NCBI GenBank assembly: GCA_965220775.1
Contig: OZ244845.1
Coordinates: 1,178,001 to 1,242,000 of the forward strand
Direction: 5' to 3'
Length of the DNA stretch: 64,000 nt
From: G963664835 sp965220775
GTDB lineage: Bacteria > Chloroflexota > UBA6077 > FW602-bin22 > JBCLEL01
The stretch's first letter is position 1; every line of letters starts with the position of its first letter. Below are positions 17,004-24,889 of the stretch, in pieces. The position numbers were made by a program, and so were the translations under genes. The notes below the pieces were generated by a model. The model was not told where the DNA came from and did not search any database. It was given only the letters and a program-made list of their open reading frames with translations.

Positions 17004-17497
17004 TATTAGGCTTGAGCCAGGACGGAGGTTTTGGTCCTGGTCGATCATTCCGTGCTAGCTCTAGATCGACCTCCAATTGCTCCACTCCTTATCGCAGCCG
17101 GGCATTTTCATCTGCTTGCTGCCGAATGATATCCATTAAATCGATTCGCGAAGGAATTCTCTTTGTCACAGAGAAACCTTCCGCCCAGGCGGATCCAGAC
17201 CGCATTAAGACTTTAGAGCGGCGTCAACACATAAGAGCACAACCCAGTCCCAACAATCGCCCACCTAATTCTGAAGAGTTACGTTTCACGAAAATATTTG
17301 ACTCTGTCGCTCTTCTCCGGTAGAGTACGGCCTATTGTGTATATAGTTGATTTATATACTCTGTATTTTCTTCCGGTAAGGAGGGTTAGTTGTCTCTGAT
17401 CTCATTCTCCAAACCGGCATTCGCTATTCTGCGCGGGGCCGTTCTGGTCTGTATGCTGACTAACGGCAAGCGCATTTCTTTGCGACAGGAGGGAGCA
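17004..17497. other. Intergenic leader of the lipoprotein gene
   Basis: No gene is supported here. It contains a second copy of TCTGAAGAGTTAC at 17270-17282, an AT-rich stretch at about 17335-17385 (TATATAGTTGATTTATATAC) that is the probable promoter zone of the lipoprotein gene, and AGGAGG-type sequence at 17381-17386 just before a GTT codon that opens no convincing frame. Confidence 0.4.
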
Positions 17498-19231
17498 ATG
17501 AAAAGGTCTGGGTTTCTTTTGGCGGTAATGATCGTTCTAGGGGCAATCGTAGTGGCTTGTGCCCCCGAACCAGAGGTGGTTGAGAAGATTGTCGAAGTCG
17601 AAAAAGAAGTCACTGTAGAAGTCGTCAGGGAAGTCGAAGCGACAGCCAGGGGGTGGGAAGTATGGCTCTCTGATCAGTCGGACAGCGCCGACATTGGCAC
17701 TGACAATCCGGCCGGGACCTATGGCAGCCGAATCATCATCTATGAGAGCAGCGACATTCTCGCCGCTCCTCCCGGTTCGTATGCCGAAGACGATCCGAAT
17801 TACGGACCGACCGTAATCGAAGCTACCGATGTTTTCCCTGCTGCCCTTGAAGAATTGGGATTGAACCTAAGGCGCCTTCACGGGATGTTGATGCACCCGC
17901 CGACACATCGCTATGTGAGTGTCAACTTTTTCGGCCCGGGAGCGGGGTTGGTGGGCATTATTGACGCGGAAGGACAGTGCGAGGAGTTAGCCAACGGTCT
18001 GCGAGAATGCCGGCCGATTCAAGGCGATCCAGAAGAGGCTGCAAAGCTGGGCAAGGCTCTCTTCCGCACCACTGGCCCGGAAGGCTCCCCTCCCTCGAAT
18101 CATATGTCCTTCTTTACTGCGGACGGCACCAAGCTGATTGTGGCCAATCTTGGCGCGAAGCTGCTGGAACGCATAGATTACGATGCGGAGACCGACACCT
18201 TCGCTTTCAACAAAGCCGCCACGCTGGACTTGGTGGGTGGACGGGACCTGACCGCCATGGAAGCGGAGGCCGATTCGACCTTGCCCGGCGGCCGGGTGAG
18301 CGGTGAGTATTCCAACATGCAGCCGACAACCACGCCAAGCGGTGCGCTCAAGGAAGGGCCGGGGCGGGCCAATAACGTCGTGGTGTGTCCCATAATCAGC
18401 AGCAACAACCAGCACGCCTATGTCACCTTCGGCGGTGGCGGACTGTTCATTGTGGACATTACAACGGAGCCGATGTCCATTGTGGCGGAATATACCAATG
18501 ACGTCATCAGCGTTGCCGGGTGCGGAGGGGCGGAGGCGGGCGGCTTCCTGTACCTCAACGCGGGGGTCTCGGCCAGCGGCGCGGGCGCAGATGATTCGAC
18601 GTTCATCATGTATCGTCTGCCTCTGGACTATCCCGATGGCGCGAACCCGCTCACGACGCCCAATGTGCCGCCGGTGGTGACGTTCTACGAAGAGAAGACG
18701 CTGGGCATCACCGACGAGGCGGAACTGGCGGCACGCCGGGATTCGCACGGAATGACTATCACGGCCAACGGACGGTATCTGTATCAGTTCGACCGAATCC
18801 AGAACAACGCGGAAGTGTTCGATCTGGGCAAGGTCATCAACGATCCCGACGCAACGCTCGAAGACCAGGCAGTGGCGCACGTAGGCACTCTGGACCTCAC
18901 CGGCTCAGGGCATTGCGTCGGCGAGGGGGCGCCATTCGTCGACATCAATGACGAAGGGTATGAACTCAACGACGATCCTGCTCCTGACCTCGTGGATATT
19001 ACTCCCGATGGTCGGTTTATCGCCGTCGCCTTCCGGGGGTCAACTCCTATCACGGTGAAACACGCCGCCTTGGGCAGTTGCCCCGGGTTTGGGTTGGTGA
19101 CGCTCTCTGGCGATGGGGGGTCAACCGGCACCCTGACCCACGTGTTCCGAACCTTCCTGGCTGACGCGACCGAAACTAGGAACCTGAGCGACATCCACGG
19201 AGCGGCTGTCCGAATCAAGTCAAAGGACTAG
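17498..19231 (+). CDS. Secreted lipoprotein with beta-propeller-like body
   Basis: 577 residues from the ATG at 17498 (AGGAGGGAG upstream). The signal peptide ends in a lipobox, VVA followed by Cys21, so the mature protein should be lipid-anchored. Next comes a charged Val/Glu/Lys repeat linker (VEKIVEVEKEVTVEV) that is frequent in Chloroflexota binding lipoproteins. The body contains repeated FFTADGTKLIVANLG, HAYVTFGGGGLFIVDI, MTITANGRYLYQFDR and DITPDGRFIAVAFRG strands, as in YVTN/seven-bladed propellers. A C-E...C-R and C-V/C-P pattern suggests disulfides. It resembles no enzyme I can name; binding or a redox role outside the cell is possible. A strong hairpin follows at 19260. Confidence 0.8.
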   Translation: MKRSGFLLAVMIVLGAIVVACAPEPEVVEKIVEVEKEVTVEVVREVEATARGWEVWLSDQSDSADIGTDNPAGTYGSRIIIYESSDILAAPPGSYAEDDPNYGPTVIEATDVFPAALEELGLNLRRLHGMLMHPPTHRYVSVNFFGPGAGLVGIIDAEGQCEELANGLRECRPIQGDPEEAAKLGKALFRTTGPEGSPPSNHMSFFTADGTKLIVANLGAKLLERIDYDAETDTFAFNKAATLDLVGGRDLTAMEAEADSTLPGGRVSGEYSNMQPTTTPSGALKEGPGRANNVVVCPIISSNNQHAYVTFGGGGLFIVDITTEPMSIVAEYTNDVISVAGCGGAEAGGFLYLNAGVSASGAGADDSTFIMYRLPLDYPDGANPLTTPNVPPVVTFYEEKTLGITDEAELAARRDSHGMTITANGRYLYQFDRIQNNAEVFDLGKVINDPDATLEDQAVAHVGTLDLTGSGHCVGEGAPFVDINDEGYELNDDPAPDLVDITPDGRFIAVAFRGSTPITVKHAALGSCPGFGLVTLSGDGGSTGTLTHVFRTFLADATETRNLSDIHGAAVRIKSKD

Positions 19232-19259
19232 CTCTCCGGGAAAATGTATATCCGGCTCC

Positions 19260-19293
19260 TTGCGCGCCGCTCTTGTTCTTGAGCGGCGCGCAA
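19260..19293 (+). terminator. Hairpin after the lipoprotein gene
   Basis: A perfect 13-bp stem (TTGCGCGCCGCTC at 19260-19272 pairing with 19281-19293) closes an 8-base loop, 28 bp after the lipoprotein stop codon. No T-run follows, so it is terminator-like or an mRNA-stabilising hairpin rather than a canonical intrinsic terminator. Confidence 0.6.
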
Positions 19294-19588
19294 GCGCTGT
19301 GAGAGCCCGGACGTGTCCGCATGGAGCGGGAGACGTTCGGCGGAAATCGCTGGGCCAAAAAACTTTGGTCGAGGGCCTAGGTACTCTCATAGTGCCAATC
19401 ACATCTCGAAGATGGTGCCGTCTTCCGTCCACGCAGGCCCACCAACTGTATCATTGCTATATGTCGGGCATACACACTTGGACAGGCCATAGATGGGTAG
19501 GAATGGATGGGCATTCTAGGCCGTATTCGCGACGAAGGCGAGTCGCCGGCTAGGTAGGTGAATATTCAAGACCGAGGTCATCCCCGCC
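19294..19588. other. Intergenic stretch with a tRNA-flank-like repeat
   Basis: No gene is seen. At about 19439-19475 the sequence CACCAACTGTATCATTGCTA and the GGGCATACA that follows it resemble the 3' flank of tRNA-Ala (CACCACCTGTATCACTACTA at 16134-16153, then GTGCATACA), about 30 of 38 positions by eye. It may mark the far edge of the segment that starts at the tRNA. Confidence 0.4.
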
Positions 19589-20002
19589 GTGAAAGATCGA
19601 CTGGAGGCGTTGGCCGAATTCCTGCCGATCTTTGAGACGCCCGACTTTGAGTTCGGTCGCTTCGTCGATGAACCCGGAACATTCGGCTACTACAGCTTTT
19701 CCGAGGATGCGTACCGCTTCATCGACGTCTGCTACGAGATGAAATGGGTCAACCTCTCCTTTGACTGGGGTGCATGGAAGGAGTCCCCCGAAGCACTGCA
19801 ACTCCGTGACGACCCACCTGCCCTGGAATCGGCTACACTAGAACAGCTGCAAAAATTGCTAACCGTCTTGATACGGCAGGATCGCTTCGTAGAAGGCGCA
19901 CTTGCAACTGGGTTCGAGTCCGGCCTCTTGGTGAGGATACTGCGGAGGGTGGCGGTATTCGCCGAGGAGACTCAATTGGAAGAATCGGATGACCTGGACT
20001 GA
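19589..20002 (+). CDS. DUF6508-like small protein
   Basis: A 137-residue acidic protein starting at GTG 19589. The features LEALAEFLPIFE, VNLSFDWGAW, a central acidic helix, and LTVLIRQDRFVEGAL with a closing GLLVRILRRV agree with proteins I recall as DUF6508, a family of unknown function often found in accessory DNA. There is no signal peptide or membrane segment. Neighbours are a lipoprotein on one side and a tRNA fragment on the other, so it lies within the mosaic region. Family assignment is from memory of the motif pattern. Confidence 0.65.
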   Translation: MKDRLEALAEFLPIFETPDFEFGRFVDEPGTFGYYSFSEDAYRFIDVCYEMKWVNLSFDWGAWKESPEALQLRDDPPALESATLEQLQKLLTVLIRQDRFVEGALATGFESGLLVRILRRVAVFAEETQLEESDDLD

Positions 20003-20094
20003 TCTGGATCCGCGTGTTCCCACCCGTTTTAGTGAGAATCCAGAGTGCCTCTTGACCCAGCGGAAGCGCTCGACGAAAAATTCCCTTTAGGCCC

Positions 20095-20129
20095 CTGCCA
20101 GACAGCGCTCCCATCTGAGCTATACACCC
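20095..20129 (-). pseudogene. 5' half of a tRNA-Ala, truncated after the anticodon loop
   Basis: Read on the minus strand, the acceptor GGGTGTA, TA, D-arm GCTC/GAGC, then CTGTC and TGGCAG match tRNA positions 1 to about 37 with the GGC anticodon. What follows (GGGCCTAAAGG) cannot pair with the anticodon stem, and no T-arm exists. It is not the missing half of the intact tRNA at 16064, because the acceptor differs. It lies 128 bp upstream of the S9 peptidase gene. Confidence 0.6.
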
Positions 20130-20256
20130 GAAGTTCCGCTTCTTTGCGCCGGCCGGCGAGCCGTTGGGCGACGCCTCCTCACACATTCTCAAGTAAGATG
20201 GCCTCGACCATTGGCGCTTTTTTGCCCGGTCAGGGCCGACAACTAAGGAGTTAACA

Positions 20257-22215
20257 ATGCCGCCTACTACCAGCCCATACGGTTCTTGGGCTTCGCCGAT
20301 TACGACCGACTTGATCGTCGCCGATTCGGTGGGGTTGGGACAGATTGCCCTGGACGGCGGCGATGTCTATTGGGTGGAACTGCGTCCGCTGGAGGCCGGC
20401 CGGCAGGTGGTGGTGAAGCGGAATCCGAAAGGCGCCGGCTCGGACGTCACTCCGGCGCCGTTCAACGTTCGCACCCGTGTTCACGAGTATGGCGGTGGCG
20501 CTTATATCGTCTCGGAAGGGACGGTCTTCTTCACCGACTTCGCCGATCAACGAGTCTATCGGCAGCCGGCCGGGCAAGAGCCCAGCCCTATCACGCCGGA
20601 AGGGGATATACGGCACGCGGACTTCTACGTTGATTTGGCGCGCTCGCGGCTAATCTGCGTCCAAGAGGACCACTCCGGCGATGGGATGCCAGTCAACTCG
20701 GTGGTTGCGGTCCCGATGGACACCGGCGACGGCGTCATCGCCAATCCGGAGGTGTTGGTTTCGGGGAGCGATTTCTATTCGTCGCCCCGGCTGAGTCCCG
20801 ACGGATCTTGGTTGTGCTGGTTGAGCTGGAACCACCCGAACATGCCCTGGGACGGGACGGAGTTGTGGGTTGGCGAGCTGGACGACGATGGGAAGGTCGG
20901 GGAACGAAAGCTGGTGGCCGGCGGGAGCGCCGAGTCCATCTGCCAACCGGAGTGGGCTCCCGACGGACGGTTGTACTTCGTGTCGGACCGGAGCGGTTGG
21001 TGGAACCTTTACCGGTGGGACAACCGACGCGGCCGGGGTGCCGGCGGGTGCGTTCTATCGATGGAGGCGGAGTTCGGCCGGCCGCAGTGGGTATTCGGAG
21101 CAAACTGCTATGGGTTCGTCTCGGCGGACCGGGCTATCTGCGCCGTCAACCGCAATGGTGTCTGGGGATTGTTGGAGGTCGACCTGGAGAGCGGGCGATG
21201 GACCACGTTGGACATCGCCGGCTACTCGGCGATGGGCCGGTCCGATCTGCGGGTTGCCGGCGACCAGGTGTTCTTCGAAGCCGGCGGGCCGGCGGAGCCA
21301 AACGCTTTGCTGCGGTTGGACCTGGGGTCGGGACGACTGGACGTGGTGCGGCGTTCCAATCCGGCAGGGGTGGACCCGGAGTACCTGTCCGCGCCGGAAA
21401 CAATCGAATTTCCTACAGAAGGCGGTTTGACGGCCCACGCGTTCTTCTATCCGCCCCGGAACCGGGACTTTGCGGCACCCGATGGAGCAAAGCCACCCTT
21501 GTTGCTGAAGAGCCACGGCGGTCCGACCGCAGCCACGTCCAACGTGCTCGACCTGGAGATTCAGTTCTGGACGAGCCGGGGATTTGCGGTTGTGGACGTG
21601 AACTACGGAGGGAGCACGGGGTACGGCAGGGATTACCGGCGGCGGTTGGAGAGGAACTGGGGTGTCGTGGACGTGGACGATTGTGTCAACGCCGCCCGGT
21701 ACCTGGCCGCGCAGGGTTTGGTTGACGAGAAGCAGCTGGCCATCGACGGGGGCAGCGCGGGAGGGTACACCACGCTGGCGGCGTTGACCTTCCGAGACAT
21801 TTTCTCCGCGGGAGCCAGCTACTACGGGGTCAGCGACCTCGAGACCCTGGCGCGAGACACCCACAAGTTCGAGTCCCGTTACCTGGACACGCTGGTGGGG
21901 CCCTATCCGGAAGAGGCCGGCGTCTACAGGGAGCGGTCGCCGATTAACTTCACCGAGCGATTGTCGCGTCCGATCATCCTGCTGCAGGGGTTGGAGGATA
22001 GGATAGTGCCGCCGGACCAGGCAGAGGCGATGTTCGACGCGGTGCGGGCGAAGGGGATCCCGACGGCGTATATTGCCTTCGCCGGCGAGCAGCACGGGTT
22101 CCGGCAGGCCGGCAACATCAAGAGGGCGCTGGAGGCCGAGCTCTACTTCTTTTGCCGTTTGTTCGGGTTTGAGCCGGCGGATGAGATCGAGCCGGTGGAT
22201 ATCGAGAATCTTTAG
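20257..22215 (+). CDS. S9-family prolyl oligopeptidase-like peptidase
   Basis: 652 residues. Residues 1-380 form a TolB/DPP-type beta-propeller, and 400-640 an alpha/beta hydrolase. The catalytic triad is visible: Ser500 in GGSAGGY, Asp581 in GLEDRIVPP and His613 in GEQHGFR. No signal peptide is seen, so the protein is probably cytoplasmic, cutting short peptides or acyl-amino acids (acylaminoacyl-peptidase-like). Start ATG 20257 with AAGGAG. The last 50 codons and nine following bases recur as a separated fragment at 24547-24704, after the DUF262 gene, which suggests the gene end was the target of an insertion that left this copy intact. Confidence 0.93.
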   Translation: MPPTTSPYGSWASPITTDLIVADSVGLGQIALDGGDVYWVELRPLEAGRQVVVKRNPKGAGSDVTPAPFNVRTRVHEYGGGAYIVSEGTVFFTDFADQRVYRQPAGQEPSPITPEGDIRHADFYVDLARSRLICVQEDHSGDGMPVNSVVAVPMDTGDGVIANPEVLVSGSDFYSSPRLSPDGSWLCWLSWNHPNMPWDGTELWVGELDDDGKVGERKLVAGGSAESICQPEWAPDGRLYFVSDRSGWWNLYRWDNRRGRGAGGCVLSMEAEFGRPQWVFGANCYGFVSADRAICAVNRNGVWGLLEVDLESGRWTTLDIAGYSAMGRSDLRVAGDQVFFEAGGPAEPNALLRLDLGSGRLDVVRRSNPAGVDPEYLSAPETIEFPTEGGLTAHAFFYPPRNRDFAAPDGAKPPLLLKSHGGPTAATSNVLDLEIQFWTSRGFAVVDVNYGGSTGYGRDYRRRLERNWGVVDVDDCVNAARYLAAQGLVDEKQLAIDGGSAGGYTTLAALTFRDIFSAGASYYGVSDLETLARDTHKFESRYLDTLVGPYPEEAGVYRERSPINFTERLSRPIILLQGLEDRIVPPDQAEAMFDAVRAKGIPTAYIAFAGEQHGFRQAGNIKRALEAELYFFCRLFGFEPADEIEPVDIENL

Positions 22216-22224
22216 CGTGGCGTC
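22067..22224 (+). repeat. Direct repeat A, copy 1 (3' end of S9 peptidase gene)
   Basis: 158 bp that align without gaps to 24547-24704 (offset 2480). It covers the last 49 codons of the S9 peptidase, its stop and nine further bases (CGTGGCGTC end). The similarity stops sharply after that. Together the copies bracket a 2.3-kb segment holding the DUF262 gene. Confidence 0.88.
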
Positions 22225-22260
22225 GCTACCACAGATGGAGCCCCCGGTTGGAGCTTTGCA

Positions 22261-22347
22261 GGGTGGTCTGACTGCCTTAGAATGGGTGCTCGGCTGCGGG
22301 ATCTGACGCGTGGAATAGAGGCGTACCCGCGCCGGAAAGCGCTGATC
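22261..22347 (+). repeat. Dispersed repeat B, copy 1 (other copy at 28861-28948)
   Basis: About 87 bp similar, roughly 70 percent by eye, to 28861-28948. Shared blocks are CTGAC.GCCTT.GAATGG.TGCTCG, GGC.TACCC and CGGAAA..GCTGATC. Both copies lie just downstream of a gene whose 3' end is duplicated elsewhere. There is no intact reading frame in common. Confidence 0.6.
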
Positions 22348-22470
22348 CGTTCGAAGGTTTGAGGGCGACTACCGGCGGTTGAGAGTTGGCCACCACAGTG
22401 TCAGCTTCAAGACTCAACTCGGCGATCCCTCAATCTTGATAGTCGTAAGGTTACGACAAAGGGGGGCCTG

Positions 22471-24273
22471 ATGCACACGGATATTCTCACTCCTAAAGAC
22501 CTCTTCCAGAAAGAGGTCCGCTACACTATCCCGCCTTTTCAGCGTCCTTACGTTTGGTCCCAGGACGATCAATGGGAGCCGCTCTGGGAAGATGTACGCA
22601 ACGTGGCCGAGAACTATCTTGAGGAACTGGAGCGCTCAGGTGACGACGGAGTCGAAGCGGAACAGAAGACAAGCCCACACTTCTTGGGCGCCGTCGTTCT
22701 CAAGCAGGTCCCTACGGCGGCAAAGGATATCGACCAGCGTGAAGTAATTGATGGCCAACAGAGGGTGACGACACTACAACTCCTTCTGGATGCCGTTCAA
22801 CAGATTTGCGAGGAGTCAGACCAACCTTACCTCAAGAGAGTCGCAAGGCGTCTGGCTAAGCTTGTTACCAACGACGAAGAACTCATCGCGGACGATAGGC
22901 TTCACATCTTCAAGCTGTGGCCTACTAGGGGCGACAGGGAAGCGTTCAGGCACGCCATGGACAATGGACTCGCCGTAAACGACTTTGAGGAGTCGCTGAT
23001 TGTCCAAGCGCACGAGTTCTTCCAACTACAAGTTCGCAAATGGCTTCAAGACGCACCAGGGTCAATTGAACCCAGAATAGATGCACTTGAGGCTGCGTTA
23101 ACGACGATGCTTCACATGGTTGTGATTGATCTCGGCTCTCAGGACGATCCGAATCTGATATTCGAGACGCTAAATGCCCGTGGCACCCCGCTTGAACAGT
23201 CCGACCTCATCAAGAATTTTGTTCTCTCTCGGGAGGGCGACCCGCAGAGTGACATCTGGGGGAGCCTGGACGATGAATGGTGGAGGAAAGAGGTCAGACA
23301 AGGCCGCCTGTTCAGGCCGCGCTTGGACATGCTCCTCAACTACTGGCTGGCAATGCGTACCGGCTCGGAGGTCTCGCCATCAAGGGTGTTTGACATGTTC
23401 CGCAGCTACACTGAAGACCAAGAGGTCGACGCAGTGATGTCGGAGGTCAAGCAAGACCTGGCGAACTACCGTGATTTCGAATCGACCAGAGGCCGCAGTC
23501 CCGACGAGAAGTCGTTCTACTACCACGTAGATGTTATGCAGGCCCGCGTTATCACTCCCGTACTCCTACTGCTCTTGTCAGCTGAGCCAGGAACGCGCAT
23601 CAGGGCCTTTAGTGCCTTGGAGAGTTTTCTGGTTCGTAGAATGATTTGCCGTCAGACCACGAAGGACTACAACAGGCTAGTTCTGGAGCTGGCCAGCCGC
23701 TTGCAGGACGGTGGATTGGACCAGGCCGACACAGTTACCGCAGGATTCCTGAAAGAGCAGACGGCATATGCCAGAGAATGGCCGACCGACGGAGCTGTGG
23801 CCGATGCCCTGGGGTCTTCTCCGCTTTATCGCCTGCTGACAAGGGGAAGACTGCGATTGGTGCTCGAAGGCGTTGAGCGCCGGTTGCGTTCTTCGGGAAA
23901 GTCTGAACACCCTGCCGTACCGACGAATCTGACAATAGAGCACCTGATGCCGGTAGGTTGGGACATAAGGGAGTGGCCACTCCCGGAGGGTGTTGATAAG
24001 GATGCAGCGACCTACCAACGTAATACACTCATCCACTCAATTGGTAACCTCACGCTCGCGACCCAGAAACTCAATTCGTCCATGTCCAACGATCCCTGGA
24101 AGAGCAAACGTGACGAACTCCAAGAGCACAGCGTCTTGTTACTGAACAACGAGTTTTTGACTCAGCCCTCTTGGGACGAGGAAACCATCCGATCCAGAAG
24201 CCGACGCATCGCCGAGCTCGTGTCAGAAAGATGGCCCGGTCCAGATTCAGAGGAGTGGAATGAAACCAAATAG
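22471..24273 (+). CDS. DUF262/DUF1524 (GmrSD-like) defence protein
   Basis: 600 residues. The N-terminal DUF262 domain shows PPFQRPYVW at 21-29, FLGAVVLKQ and the signature DGQQRVTT at 94-101, which belongs to a ParB-like nucleotide-binding fold. A middle helical region is followed by DUF1524, an HNH-type nuclease: IEHLMP with His491, GNLTLATQKLN near 525, and SNDPWKSKRDEL. Together these are the GmrS and GmrD halves of type IV restriction enzymes fused in one chain. Family members cleave modified phage DNA using nucleotide hydrolysis. ATG 22471 follows AAAGGGGGG. The gene is the sole cargo between two copies of the S9 peptidase 3' end, and codon use looks less GC-rich than its neighbours, which suggests acquisition. 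Confidence 0.9.
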   Translation: MHTDILTPKDLFQKEVRYTIPPFQRPYVWSQDDQWEPLWEDVRNVAENYLEELERSGDDGVEAEQKTSPHFLGAVVLKQVPTAAKDIDQREVIDGQQRVTTLQLLLDAVQQICEESDQPYLKRVARRLAKLVTNDEELIADDRLHIFKLWPTRGDREAFRHAMDNGLAVNDFEESLIVQAHEFFQLQVRKWLQDAPGSIEPRIDALEAALTTMLHMVVIDLGSQDDPNLIFETLNARGTPLEQSDLIKNFVLSREGDPQSDIWGSLDDEWWRKEVRQGRLFRPRLDMLLNYWLAMRTGSEVSPSRVFDMFRSYTEDQEVDAVMSEVKQDLANYRDFESTRGRSPDEKSFYYHVDVMQARVITPVLLLLLSAEPGTRIRAFSALESFLVRRMICRQTTKDYNRLVLELASRLQDGGLDQADTVTAGFLKEQTAYAREWPTDGAVADALGSSPLYRLLTRGRLRLVLEGVERRLRSSGKSEHPAVPTNLTIEHLMPVGWDIREWPLPEGVDKDAATYQRNTLIHSIGNLTLATQKLNSSMSNDPWKSKRDELQEHSVLLLNNEFLTQPSWDEETIRSRSRRIAELVSERWPGPDSEEWNETK

Positions 24274-24546
24274 AGGCAACAGCCAATAAGCGGCTATTGC
24301 CGGAGCATCCGGCGTCCATCATCGACGGCACGGGTTCCACGGGCGATTCGAAGGTCCTGCCAATGCGGCGGACATGGAGTCACTCTCGGGCCATTCCCTA
24401 GGCGGAATGGGTTTGGAGCTTCGGCGATGCAGACGACCGTAAGCAGGATGACGCGAAATCTCCTCGCCCCGTTCTGAGGCCGGCGGGCTTGCGCCGGCCC
24501 GCGCGAAAGGTGAGTCCAGATGGAGACTAGAGAAGCGAACAATCGG
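24274..24546. other. Intergenic stretch after the DUF262 gene
   Basis: No gene is supported. A short GC-rich hairpin (GCCGGCG at 24479-24485 pairing with 24492-24498) may end the DUF262 transcript, although there is no T-run. The stretch ends at the sharp left edge of repeat A copy 2. Confidence 0.45.
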
Positions 24547-24704
24547 CCTATCTGGCCTTTGCGGGCGAGCAGCACGGGTTCCGACAGGCCGGCAACATCA
24601 AGAGGGCGCTGGAAGCCGAACTCTACTTCTTCTGCCGATTGTTCGGGATCGAGCCGGCGGATGAGATCGAGCCGGTGCATATCGAGAATCTCTAGCGTGG
24701 CGTC
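24547..24704 (+). pseudogene. Detached 3' fragment of an S9 peptidase gene (repeat A, copy 2)
   Basis: The frame reads YLAFAGEQHGFRQAGNIKRA and onward to PVHIENL and a TAG at 24693-24695. It equals the last 49 codons of the intact S9 peptidase with only a few substitutions (I to L, F to I, D to H). It keeps the catalytic His region but lacks Ser and Asp, so it cannot be an enzyme. It is followed after nine bases by a tRNA-Ala 3' half. This is the far copy of the direct repeat that brackets the DUF262 segment. Confidence 0.9.
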
Positions 24705-24713
24705 CCGCTGGTC

Positions 24714-24752
24714 GTGTTGAGGTCAACGGTCCGCGTCCCCTCAGCTCCATCA
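24714..24752 (+). pseudogene. 3' half of a tRNA-Ala (degraded)
   Basis: GTGTTGAGGT, then CGTCCCCTCAGCTCCA, match the intact tRNA-Ala from the 3' strand of the anticodon stem through the T-arm and acceptor, with about eight mismatches in between and CCATCA in place of CCACCA. The 5' half is absent; the sequence before it is the S9 peptidase fragment. It is an attachment-site-like scar. Confidence 0.75.
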
Positions 24753-24889
24753 CTTCCCAAGCTTCCGGCATTTCTTCAGGTCACTTCCCCCTGAGGGTTG
24801 GAGATTAGGGCCTGCCCCACATAAGCCCTGCTCGTGTGGTACCATCCCAACACTTGAACTGGCTTCGTTCCGGCGAGGGAGCATACCAG

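Noticed and set aside
20257..22215. Long open frames on the minus strand across the S9 peptidase gene
   Set aside because: They are by-products of high GC content; the plus frame has a complete Ser-Asp-His triad and a proper ribosome site.
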